Source: Halobacteriales archaeon | Lineage (GTDB): Archaea > Thermoplasmatota > SW-10-69-26 > JACQPN01 > JAIVGT01 | Direction: 5' to 3' | DNA: 8,511 bases | Assembly: GCA_020201485.1 (NCBI GenBank) | Contig: JAIVGT010000031.1 | Coordinates: 1 to 8,511 of the forward strand | Shown: positions 1 to 6,335 of the stretch, in pieces | Layout of the letters: each line of letters starts with the position of its first letter | Numbering within the stretch: the stretch's first letter is position 1 | Translations under genes and position numbers: made by a program | The notes under the pieces: generated by a model | The model's input: the letters and a program-made list of their open reading frames with translations, nothing else | What the model was told of the DNA's origin: nothing | The model's database searches: none

Positions 1-42
1 CGCCAGCCCCAGGATGACCCACCTGCCGCTTGTCTTCATCAT
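1..42 (-). CDS. Secreted protein, 5' fragment; tandem paralog of the 266-2791 gene
   Basis: Only the first 14 codons lie in the window (MMKTSGRWVILGLA); the gene runs off the left edge. The peptide is the start of a Sec-type signal sequence: a charged N-terminus followed by a hydrophobic run. It lines up with the start of the large neighbour (MSRSTGRWAILALA), sharing GRW-IL-LA, and the DNA upstream of both ATGs is also alike (GGGAGAC, one variable base, then GAGGC just before the start). Two adjacent ATGs at 42 and 39 could serve as the start; 42 is the first. It lies 223 bp downstream of the neighbour on the same strand, behind that gene's terminator, so it probably has its own promoter. The mature protein is outside the window, so its function cannot be judged beyond being exported and related to the neighbour. 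Confidence 0.6.
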   Translation of the reverse strand, partial: MMKTSGRWVILGLA

Positions 43-43
43 G

Positions 44-90
44 GCCTCAGTCTCCCCATGCTGGGCGGCAGCGCCACTCCCCCGGCGGCC
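44..90 (-). promoter_or_regulatory. Conserved 5' leader with ribosome binding site, copy 1
   Basis: On the minus strand this leader contains GCCGCCGGGGGAGTGGC followed about 14-16 nt later by GGGAGACTGAGGCC and then ATG. The same two blocks, with one-base differences, precede the paralog start at 2791 (see 2793-2834). GAGG or GGGAG can act as a Shine-Dalgarno site. Conservation outside the coding region suggests either a recent duplication that included the leader or a shared regulatory element. Upstream, GGATATGC near 127-134 (plus strand) is the only AT-richer spot and could hold a weak promoter; that is a guess. Confidence 0.4.
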
Positions 91-211
91 ACCCGAAGCA
101 GGCGGCGACGCGCCCATGGGGTCTTGAGGATATGCTGCAAGGGATGCTCGCGGGACGAGGGTCCGAAGACGCCCGGCTCGGCGAGGGGGCGAAGTGCGGC
201 TGGGGCTGGCA

Positions 212-255
212 GAAAGGGGAAAGGGGGCGCGGCCCCGCCGCGAGGGTGGCGGGGC
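212..255 (-). terminator. Intrinsic-type terminator after the large secreted-protein gene
   Basis: GCCCCGCC (232-239) and GGCGGGGC (248-255) are perfect inverted repeats that form an 8-bp GC-only stem with an 8-nt loop. The hairpin starts 10 nt past the stop codon of the 266-2791 gene. On the minus strand it is followed by a pyrimidine stretch with two TTT runs (TTTCCCCTTT). This resembles a hairpin plus U-rich terminator; archaea also terminate on U-rich tracts alone. The rest of the gap (91-211) shows no gene. Confidence 0.5.
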
Positions 256-265
256 TCCGGCCGGC

Positions 266-2791
266 TCAACCCCCGTAGGGCGCGTACACGTCGAGGTCCT
301 GCACGGCCTCGGTGACCGCGGGCAGCGTGACGCCGTTCATCGTCGGCGGCTGGGCCGTGACCGTGGCGCTCACGACGCTCACGACCTGCAGGCCGAGGTT
401 GCCCTCGGGCAGGATGAGCAGGTCGCGCGTCGTGCCGCCGGCGCGGCCAAGCGTCATCGTGATGCGCGCCGCGGACCCGCACGTGCCCTGGAAGCTCTCG
501 ATGGCGTTCGTGTCGCCCATCTCCCACGTGTCGAAGGCGCGCCAGACGAAGACCGGCACGTTCCAGCAGTCGCCGGCGCCGGGGTTGGCGCTGCCCGGGG
601 AGACGGCGACCGCGAGCTGGTTCGACACGGTGTTGCCGCCGGACACGTCGCTCGCGAACTGGAACTCGCCGCCGTTCTCCAGCACGTTCGAGTACGACTG
701 CGGCGGACGGTCCGCGTTGCCGTCGCGGTACGGGTGGCACTGCGCGTACGGATGCGAGGCGCTCGCGCCGCCGATGGGGCACGTCTCCGCGCCGTAGCCC
801 CGGCTCACGAGGAAGCCGGTGTTGTTGACGACGTCGCCCACCCAGCCATCGGGGCCGGTGGTGTACCGCACGTCCCGGAACGCCAGGCCCAGGCCGGCGA
901 CGCTCGCCGGCACGTCCAGGACCTTCTCCGCGTGCGCCTGGGGACGGTCGAGCCACACGCCGGCCGGGCCGCTGAACACGTGCGTGCCCGGCTCGAGCGA
1001 CTGGCGGTGGTCCGCCGGGTTCGTGCGCCCGGTGGGCAGCGTGGGGAGCACGCTCGCCCCGCCCGTCACGCACAGCAGGCAGTTCGCCCCGGGCACGCGC
1101 CACGCCAGGTTCGTGAAGATGGCGGGGAAGTCCTGCACATCCACCCAGGCGTGCCAGCCGGAGGCGTAGCTGGCGTAGCTGTTGCACCAGCCCTTGAATG
1201 CGTTCACGCTGCCCGCGGCGCACGCGCTGGCGAAGGTCGCTCCCGGCAGGATGTCCGAGGCCGTGTTCGGCTCGGTCGGCACGCCGGCGTTCGACGTCGT
1301 GTCGTCGAGCGAGCCCTGGATCGCGGGGACGCCGTCGCACGTGCCGCCGACGGTCGGAACGGCGCCGACGAGGTAGCTCGTGTCGCAGCCGTCGTAGAAG
1401 ACGCGGTTGTTGCCGATGGCGTCGGACGCGAGCTGCAGGGGCACGAACGAGTCGCGCGCGAGCGCGTACGGGCCGCGCACCGCCGGCTTGGCCGAGGCCT
1501 GCAGCAGGTTGTTCGCGACCGGGGACCAGGTGTTGAAGCGGTCCACGTCCGTGAACGACGACTTCGTCAGGTCGAAGTACTGCGGGATGCCCGTGTCTTG
1601 CTGGACCTGCGTCGTGACCGCGGCCACGGTCGTGGTCGTGACGAGCAGGCTCTGGTCGTAGTAGTAGGTCGCCCAGCCCGTGCCGTACACCCACTGCCGC
1701 GTGGTGAACGCCGGGTCGCCGGAGCGGTCGCCGACGAGCTGGTCCACGCGCACGCTGTCCTGCGTGCCGAGGAGGATGTCGCCGCCGAAGTCCTGGTCGT
1801 AGTCGTCGAGGTTGCGGATGTCGCCGTCGCCGCAGAAGACCGCGACGTCGGTCGGGCCGGCGCCGATGACCGGCCCGGTGGCGATGGCGCCCACGTCGTT
1901 CGCGAAGCACACGGCGTTGCGCGCCGGGATGTCCGCCGTGCCGACGAGGCCGCACTCAGGCCCGACCGCCGCTTGCAAGCAGTAGGCGTGGTGGCTGCCG
2001 GGGAAGATCCACATCGGCATCGAGACCGGCGTCGCGAGCTTGAGGGCGTACTGCTGGCCCGGCGGGCAGGGCTGGCCGTTGAACTGCACGCAGTTCCCCG
2101 CCCACACGAACTCGTTCGACGCGTCCACGTTGCCCGCCTGGTCGCCGATGGCGTCGATGACGCCGTTGCCGTTCCGGTCGGTCCAGTCGCCGAACCAGGC
2201 CCAGTGCGCCGTGCCGCCGGGCAGCAAGGCGAGGTTGCTCGCGCCGGCCGCGGCGAGCACGCCGGCCGCGGGCGTGTCGCCGATGGCGTGGCTGTAGTCG
2301 AAGTACACGCTGCCGCCGGCGGGCGGGTTGAGCTGGAAGTCGGACCGCATGTCGAGGAGGCGGACCGTGATGTCCTTCGTCGACGTGAACCGGCCGGGCG
2401 CGGCGTTGCCGCCCATGCCCTGCGTGCCGGCCGTGTGCGGCGGGACGACGGGGTTGGCGGGCGAGTTCGCGTTGCCCGCCCCGATGCTGTACAAGCCGCA
2501 CAGGCCGCTGGGCTGCCGCCCGTCGTTGTCCGTGCAGCCGGGCGCGACCGGCGCGCCCACGGCATACGCCTCGGCCGCGCCATCGCGGTTGGCGTCGACG
2601 ACCTTGTCGCCGACGGCCGGCCCGAGGATGCTCGTCGTCCCGACGAAGTTCGGCTCGTCGCTGCGGCCGAGGTCGTCGTGCGACGTGGGCGTCCAACGAT
2701 ACTGGCTCATGTGCGTCGCCATGGCGGGCACGGGGAGCGCCAGCAGCATCGCCAGCGCGAGAATGGCCCACCTACCAGTGCTTCGTGACAT
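266..2791 (-). CDS. Large secreted cysteine-rich protein of unknown function
   Basis: This 841-residue protein has a clear Sec signal peptide: N-terminal SRSTGR, a hydrophobic core, and a likely cut after VPAMA (about residue 25). I recognise no family. After the signal it has 18 cysteines, an even number spread along the chain, which suits disulfides outside the cell. Several Asp/Asn-rich loops resemble calcium-binding EF-hand or thrombospondin-3 loops: DRNGNGVID at about 205-213, DANRDG at 66-71, CTDNDG at 86-91, and an acidic stretch at 321-338. No C-terminal membrane anchor or sorting motif is visible; it ends DVYAPYGG. A start at 2791 is preferred because the signal peptide begins there, GAGG lies just upstream, and the paralog at 1-42 aligns from the same point. 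The frame stays open to 2947, but that extension is not signal-like. A released or surface-bound protein is likely; an enzymatic role is not evident. Confidence 0.85.
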   Translation of the reverse strand: MSRSTGRWAILALAMLLALPVPAMATHMSQYRWTPTSHDDLGRSDEPNFVGTTSILGPAVGDKVVDANRDGAAEAYAVGAPVAPGCTDNDGRQPSGLCGLYSIGAGNANSPANPVVPPHTAGTQGMGGNAAPGRFTSTKDITVRLLDMRSDFQLNPPAGGSVYFDYSHAIGDTPAAGVLAAAGASNLALLPGGTAHWAWFGDWTDRNGNGVIDAIGDQAGNVDASNEFVWAGNCVQFNGQPCPPGQQYALKLATPVSMPMWIFPGSHHAYCLQAAVGPECGLVGTADIPARNAVCFANDVGAIATGPVIGAGPTDVAVFCGDGDIRNLDDYDQDFGGDILLGTQDSVRVDQLVGDRSGDPAFTTRQWVYGTGWATYYYDQSLLVTTTTVAAVTTQVQQDTGIPQYFDLTKSSFTDVDRFNTWSPVANNLLQASAKPAVRGPYALARDSFVPLQLASDAIGNNRVFYDGCDTSYLVGAVPTVGGTCDGVPAIQGSLDDTTSNAGVPTEPNTASDILPGATFASACAAGSVNAFKGWCNSYASYASGWHAWVDVQDFPAIFTNLAWRVPGANCLLCVTGGASVLPTLPTGRTNPADHRQSLEPGTHVFSGPAGVWLDRPQAHAEKVLDVPASVAGLGLAFRDVRYTTGPDGWVGDVVNNTGFLVSRGYGAETCPIGGASASHPYAQCHPYRDGNADRPPQSYSNVLENGGEFQFASDVSGGNTVSNQLAVAVSPGSANPGAGDCWNVPVFVWRAFDTWEMGDTNAIESFQGTCGSAARITMTLGRAGGTTRDLLILPEGNLGLQVVSVVSATVTAQPPTMNGVTLPAVTEAVQDLDVYAPYGG

Positions 2792-2792
2792 T

Positions 2793-2834
2793 GCCTCGGT
2801 CTCCCTGGGTCGCGCCAAGCCACTCCCCGGCGGC
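2793..2834 (-). promoter_or_regulatory. Conserved 5' leader with ribosome binding site, copy 2
   Basis: On the minus strand GCCGCCGGGGAGTGGC is followed by GGGAGACCGAGGCA and ATG (2791). This matches the leader of the paralog at the left edge almost base for base in both blocks; the spacer between them differs in length and sequence. GAGG, a few bases before ATG, is the likely Shine-Dalgarno site. The 183-bp gap to the PiT gene must also hold this gene's promoter, but no convincing TATA box stands out. Confidence 0.4.
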
Positions 2835-2846
2835 GCGGGGACGAGC

Positions 2847-2862
2847 AAAACCGGGCACCCGG
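2847..2862 (-). terminator. Possible weak terminator after the PiT gene
   Basis: On the minus strand CCGGGTGCCCGG is followed directly by TTTT, the general layout of a stem plus U-run. The loop is very tight (2 nt, or 4 nt with a 4-bp stem) and the site lies about 110 nt past the PiT stop, so the call is weak. The same TTTT could instead be part of the promoter of the next gene. Confidence 0.22.
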
Positions 2863-2873
2863 ATGAGCGTTCT

Positions 2874-2893
2874 GTGCGCACGCTGCGCGCAGC
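2874..2893. other. Two abutting palindromes between PiT and the secreted-protein gene
   Basis: GTGCGCAC (2874-2881) is directly followed by GCTGCGCGCAGC (2882-2893); both are perfect palindromes. They lie upstream of the secreted-protein gene and downstream of PiT, so they could be an operator for a dimeric regulator or a transcript hairpin. GC-rich DNA makes short palindromes common, so chance is possible. Confidence 0.25.
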
Positions 2894-2974
2894 CCTCGAA
2901 GGGAGAGGATGCGACGCCGCGAATGTGCACAATCTCCCTCGTTGCATTCTGCGACCCCGGAAGAATGGCGAAGC

Positions 2975-4186
2975 TCACGCCACGGCGCGGACGACGAGGT
3001 ACGCCACCGCGGCCATGACCGCGCTCGCCGGGATGGTGATGACCCAGGCCCAGACGATGCGCCGCCCCACGCCCCAGCGCACGGCGCTCATGCGGTTCGT
3101 CGCCCCCACGCCCATGATGCTCGTGGCGATGGCGTGCGTCGTGCTCACCGGGATGCCTTGTTGCGCCATGAGGGTCAGGACCACGCCGCCGCTGGCCTGC
3201 GCGCTGAAGCCTTGGTACGTGCGGAGCGTGGTGATGCCGGTCGCCATCGTCTTGATGATGCGCCATCCGCCGACGAGGGTGCCCAGGCCCATGGCCCCGG
3301 CCGCCGCAAGGATGACCCACGGGGGCACGACGCTCGCCGTCCCCACCAGGCCGCCGGCGAAGAGCAGCGCCGTGATCACGCCCATGGTTTTCTGCGCGTC
3401 GTTCGTCCCGTGCGTCAGGGCGAGGAAGCTGCTGCTGAGGAGCTGCAGCTTGCGGAACAGGCTGTTCGCGCCCTCCGGCCGGGCGTTCATGGCGGCGCGG
3501 CGGACGAGCACGGTCAGGCCGAAGCCCGATGCCAGGCCCATGATGGGGCTCACGACCATGAACACCACGACCTTGCCGATGCCGCTCAGCTTGAGCCAGC
3601 CGAGGAGCACCGCGGCGGGCATGAGCAGGGCCACGCCGGCGAGGGCGAAGAGCGGCGCATGCTGGGGCAGGACGAAGTCGCGCGACGCGAGGCGGAGCAC
3701 GGCCCAAACGCCCAACCCGAGGATGACGGCCAGGCCGGCGAGCTCGAGCGTGGCGCGCCACTCCTCGACGCTCGGCCAGAGCGCGCCGTGCAGCCCGGCA
3801 GCGGCGACGCCCGCGCCCAGCAGGCCTCCGACGAGCGCGTGGGAGCTGCTCGTGGGCAGGCCGAAGTTCCACGTGATGATGTTCCACACCAGCGCGCCGA
3901 GGAGCGCGCCGAGGAGGAGGACGGTGCCGGCGCTCTTCACCACGTCCTCGGGGATGATGCCGCTGCTGATGGTCTTGGCCACGGCCGTGCCGAGAACGAA
4001 CGGGCCGAGGAGGTTGAACACCGCGGCCAGGCTCACCGCCTGGAGCGGGGTGAGCACGCGCGTGCCGACGACGGTGGCGATGGCGTTGGCCGTGTCGTGG
4101 AAGCCGTTGCTGAAGTCGAACGCCAGGGCGACGATGATGGTCAGCAGGATGAGGGGCGGGATGGCGAGGGCGAACTCGAGGACCAT
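2975..4186 (-). CDS. pit: PiT-family inorganic phosphate permease
   Basis: This 403-residue membrane protein belongs to the PiT family, cation-coupled phosphate transporters of the cytoplasmic membrane. Both copies of the family's duplicated signature are present: DFSNGFHDTANAIA at 24-37 with GLPTSSSHALVGG at 109-121, and HGTNDAQKTMGV at 259-270 with GIPVSTTHAI at 344-353. Many hydrophobic segments flank them, and a charged loop at about 229-246 separates the halves, as in the family. The length is near normal for compact prokaryotic members. The ATG at 4186 is 6 nt past the stop of the DUF47 gene, and the Shine-Dalgarno GAGG overlaps that stop (TGAGG), so translation is probably coupled. Whether H+ or Na+ drives uptake cannot be told from sequence. 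It is complete, with no missing signature residues. Confidence 0.96.
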   Translation of the reverse strand: MVLEFALAIPPLILLTIIVALAFDFSNGFHDTANAIATVVGTRVLTPLQAVSLAAVFNLLGPFVLGTAVAKTISSGIIPEDVVKSAGTVLLLGALLGALVWNIITWNFGLPTSSSHALVGGLLGAGVAAAGLHGALWPSVEEWRATLELAGLAVILGLGVWAVLRLASRDFVLPQHAPLFALAGVALLMPAAVLLGWLKLSGIGKVVVFMVVSPIMGLASGFGLTVLVRRAAMNARPEGANSLFRKLQLLSSSFLALTHGTNDAQKTMGVITALLFAGGLVGTASVVPPWVILAAAGAMGLGTLVGGWRIIKTMATGITTLRTYQGFSAQASGGVVLTLMAQQGIPVSTTHAIATSIMGVGATNRMSAVRWGVGRRIVWAWVITIPASAVMAAVAYLVVRAVA

Positions 4187-4192
4187 GGTGCC

Positions 4193-4858
4193 TCAGGAGT
4201 GCTTGACCGCGATGTCGCCGAGCACGTCGGCGCAGTCCTCGGCCTTGTCCGTCGCCGTCTCGATGTAGTTGTAGATGTCCTTCATCTTCATGACGAAGAA
4301 CGGGTCCTTGCCTTCGGCCGGGCGGAACAGGTCGGCGATGGCGCGGTTCGTCGCCTCGTCCGCCTGGTTCTCCAAGCGGTTCACCTCGACACGCGCCCGG
4401 TCGAGCGGCGCGCGGTCCTTCAGCGTGCGCAGGCCAACGACTCCGTTGCGCAGGTGGATGGTCTGCTCCTTCAGCATGCGCGCCACGTCGAGGAGCGGCA
4501 CGGGCACCTTCTGGATGTCATACAGGACCATGTGGTTCACCGTGGCGTAGGTGAAGTCCAGCACGTCGTCGAGCGAGCTGGTGAGGGCGCTGATGTCCTC
4601 GCGGTCGATGGGCGTGATGTACGTCTGGTTCAGCGCCTCGTAGATGTCGTGGACCACCTTGTCGCCCTCGTGCTCGATGTCCTTGAGCCGGCGGCGGATC
4701 TCGGGCGGGTTCTCCCACTTCTCCAGGCCCTCCACGAGCGCCTCGGCGCCCTTCACCATGAAGTCGGCCTGCTTCTCGAACAGGTCGAAGAACTTCGCTT
4801 CCTGCGGGAGGAGGAGCTCCTTCAGGCCCATGGTGCGGTCAGGAGGAGCCATGGGCAT
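4193..4858 (-). CDS. DUF47 / PhoU-like PiT accessory protein
   Basis: This 221-residue, largely helical cytoplasmic protein belongs to the DUF47 (PhoU-related) family, whose genes often sit directly before PiT transporters and are thought to modulate them. Typical motifs are GLKELLLPQEAKFFDLF at 11-27, EHEGDKVVHDI at 62-72, ENQADEATNRAI at 163-174 and a C-terminal helix containing YIETATDKAEDCADV. The acidic clusters resemble the metal-binding E/D motifs of PhoU folds. The ATG at 4858 is chosen because GGAGG lies 8 nt upstream (4867-4871). ATGs at 4852 and 4831 are alternatives; 4831 begins at the family's usual MGLK start but lacks a good Shine-Dalgarno site. The gene is 6 nt from PiT and almost certainly cotranscribed with it. 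The frame stays open upstream to 5011, but that part is low-complexity and not family-like. Confidence 0.92.
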   Translation of the reverse strand: MPMAPPDRTMGLKELLLPQEAKFFDLFEKQADFMVKGAEALVEGLEKWENPPEIRRRLKDIEHEGDKVVHDIYEALNQTYITPIDREDISALTSSLDDVLDFTYATVNHMVLYDIQKVPVPLLDVARMLKEQTIHLRNGVVGLRTLKDRAPLDRARVEVNRLENQADEATNRAIADLFRPAEGKDPFFVMKMKDIYNYIETATDKAEDCADVLGDIAVKHS

Positions 4859-4866
4859 CAGGATTG

Positions 4867-4875
4867 CCTCCGGAG
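4867..4875 (-). promoter_or_regulatory. Shine-Dalgarno GGAGG of the DUF47 gene, within CTCCGGAG palindrome
   Basis: GGAGG (minus strand, 4867-4871) is 8 nt before the ATG at 4858 and decides that start. It is part of the palindrome CTCCGGAG (4868-4875). The same 8-mer occurs twice upstream of the PhoU gene (6054-6061 and 6109-6116). A regulator bound here could in principle affect both phosphate units, but the ribosome-binding role alone explains this copy. Confidence 0.5.
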
Positions 4876-4935
4876 AGTCCCGAGAGGCTGAACCTGTCTC
4901 GTTCCATGCGGCGAGAGGGCGGGCCGCCAGGGCAA

Positions 4936-5001
4936 GAGGTGGTGCTCGTGGAGGACGATGAGGCCTGCGCCCGCCACTTCCGCGAGGAGCGGGCCGCGCT
5001 T
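4936..5001 (+). pseudogene. Possible relic of a response-regulator receiver domain
   Basis: In the gap between the DUF47 and PhoU genes, the plus strand encodes VVLVEDDEACARHF followed by REER. This resembles the first strand, acidic pocket and first helix of CheY-like receiver domains (consensus like ILLVEDD then a helix). The frame can start at an ATG at 4906 and stays open to 5064, but from 5001 it is only the antisense of the PhoU gene, so no complete receiver exists. This stretch opposes no gene on the minus strand, so it is not an antisense shadow. With only about 20 matching residues, chance resemblance is quite possible. Confidence 0.25.
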
Positions 5002-6010
5002 CATTCCCCACCCGCGACGGCGACGACGTGGTTGATGGCGATCTCGCCGATGTCCGCGCCGTAGCTGGCCGTGCGCTCCATGGACTCCAGGATGTAGGCG
5101 AGGGCGACGGCGCTCGGCCCCTTCAGGTCCATGACCTCGTGCACGAGGGCGCGCTTCGCCGCGTGCAGGGCATCGGCCCGGTCGATGGCGTCGTTCGCCG
5201 CCTGCGCGTCCTTCTTGAAGAACGCGGCCACGGCGTCGCGGAACACGGCCAGGCTCTGCTCGCCCAGGGCGTGGACCTTCCTCGCGATGGCCGGTCGAGC
5301 CGCACGCCCTTCAGCTCCGCCGCGTTGTCGCCGATGCGCTTCGCGTGGTCCGCCACGCGCTCCACCTGGCGCGCCGCGAGCAGGAAGTTCAGCGCCTGGC
5401 TCGGCGTCATGCCCAAGCGCTCGGCGAGGCGCGCGTCCCGCAGCAGGGAGTGGTATTGCTTGTTGATGAGCCAGTGCAGGCGGTCCACCTCGCTGTCGCG
5501 CTCCTCCAGGCCAGCCGGGTCGGCCCGCGCCGGCTCCTGCAGCATGACGAGCGCGTCGGTGTGCATGGCCTGGGCGAGCGCGGCCATGCGCCGCAGCCCC
5601 TTCTCCAGCGGGAACTCCGTGGGGTCGAGGAAGTCCTGGATGGTGACGCTGTGCGGGCCCTCGTCCACGACCTCCAGGCCGATGGCGCGCTTCACCGCCT
5701 TGCGCGCCGTGCTGCGCTGCTCCGGGGTGAGGCTGGCCTTGGCCCGCACCTGGATGATGTCGTAGCCGTTGAGGTACGCGCCGACGAGCCGGCGGAACAG
5801 GTGCTCCGAGCTCTCCTTGCCCAGCTCCAGGTCGAGGCTCTGCGGGCTGCGCTTCCGGTTCGGGCGGGGCGTGACGAGCAGAGAGCCGTCCTGGCGCACG
5901 ACGCAGCCCACGGCGTCGCCCGCCTTCAGGCCCGAGCCCTCGACCCAGCGCTTGGGCAGGGTGATGGCGATGCTGCTCCCGCCCGTGAGCTGCAGCTTGC
6001 GCACTTCCAT
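5001..6010 (-). CDS. phoU: AbrB-PhoU phosphate uptake regulator, interrupted by a frameshift
   Basis: The N-terminus (1-50; MEVRKLQLTGGSSIAITLPK then a Gly-Asp turn) is a SpoVT/AbrB swapped-hairpin DNA-binding domain. The rest is PhoU-like helical bundle, with the motifs QVERVADHAKRIGDN (about 215-229) and, near the end, MERTASYGADIGEIAIN. This domain order is common in archaeal PhoU proteins and suggests a transcription regulator that also senses phosphate or transporter state. Residues 1-239 are in one frame down to about 5294; the remainder (AIARKVHALGEQ and onward to the stop at 5001) is in another. One missing base at about 5291-5296 explains this, and adding it gives 336 residues, a normal length. 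No slippery heptamer is seen there, so sequencing error or a recent mutation is more likely than programmed shifting. The ATG at 6010 fits the AbrB domain start. It is upstream of DUF47-PiT, with a 142-bp gap. Confidence 0.88.
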
Positions 6011-6043
6011 GGTTCCGCGGGCGCGACCGCGGCGCAGCGTGAT

Positions 6044-6068
6044 GAAGCATCGCCTCCGGAGATGCTTC
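6044..6068. promoter_or_regulatory. Hairpin upstream of the PhoU gene
   Basis: GAAGCATC (6044-6051) and GATGCTTC (6061-6068) form a perfect 8-bp stem. The 9-nt interval holds most of a CTCCGGAG palindrome (6054-6061), which on the minus strand reads as a GGAGG Shine-Dalgarno-like site. It lies 34-58 nt before the PhoU start, in the likely 5' leader or promoter. It could be an operator or a leader hairpin. An ATG at 6050 follows GGAGG, but its frame does not encode the AbrB domain at the start. Confidence 0.35.
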
Positions 6069-6101
6069 CGCCGAAGGAAGCCCGGGCCTTCAAAGGAACC
6101 G

Positions 6102-6114
6102 CCGGAGTCTCCGG
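6102..6114. promoter_or_regulatory. CCGGAG-T-CTCCGG palindrome, possible operator
   Basis: This perfect 13-bp inverted repeat with a single central base lies about 92 bp upstream of the PhoU start. It overlaps the third CTCCGGAG copy (6109-6116) in the window. Autoregulation by the AbrB domain is conceivable but not shown. The surrounding 325-bp gap (6011-6335) holds no convincing gene; a 6-bp stem with 4-nt loop (CCTCGC-GATT-GCGAGG, 6216-6231) is the only other structure I see, possibly related to termination of the KGG gene. Confidence 0.3.
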
Positions 6115-6335
6115 AGAGCGAGCCGGGCCCTCCGCCGCAAGGGCCAGGAGCCATGCTCGCCATCGAAGGATGAAAGGAAAGCAGGTCGTGACCGGCCTGA
6201 CTGGATCTCGGCGTTCCTCGCGATTGCGAGGGCCGCTTCCCAACGCAGTACGGCCACGGCCTTGGCAAGAGGTTTCGCGGAAGGCGCGATAGCGTTTTGC
6301 CGCGCGACGTCCGGGCCGCCTGCGGGGCCGGGCGC

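Noticed and set aside
194..2788. An 864-codon open frame on the plus strand opposite the secreted-protein gene
   Set aside because: Its translation is dominated by Arg, Ala, Val and His without any domain, as expected from the antisense of a GC-rich gene. The minus strand has a signal peptide, ordered cysteines and a terminator.
2328..4891. Long plus-strand open frames across the PiT and DUF47 genes
   Set aside because: They are antisense to genes with complete family signatures; the products are low-complexity and lack any recognisable fold.
4859..5011. Upstream extension of the DUF47 protein to an ATG at 5011
   Set aside because: It would overlap the end of the PhoU gene and add a low-complexity Arg/Pro segment; a GGAGG site correctly spaced from 4858 marks the better start.
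5001..6050. A separate 349-codon gene starting at the ATG at 6050 after GGAGG
   Set aside because: Only its last ~96 codons are protein-like and they are the shifted end of the AbrB-PhoU gene; the first part is antisense-like His/Arg/Ala-rich sequence in the wrong frame.
6011..6268. N-terminal extension of the AbrB-PhoU protein to an ATG at 6268
   Set aside because: The extra residues are rich in Pro, Gly and Arg and unlike the family. The AbrB domain starts exactly at the ATG at 6010.
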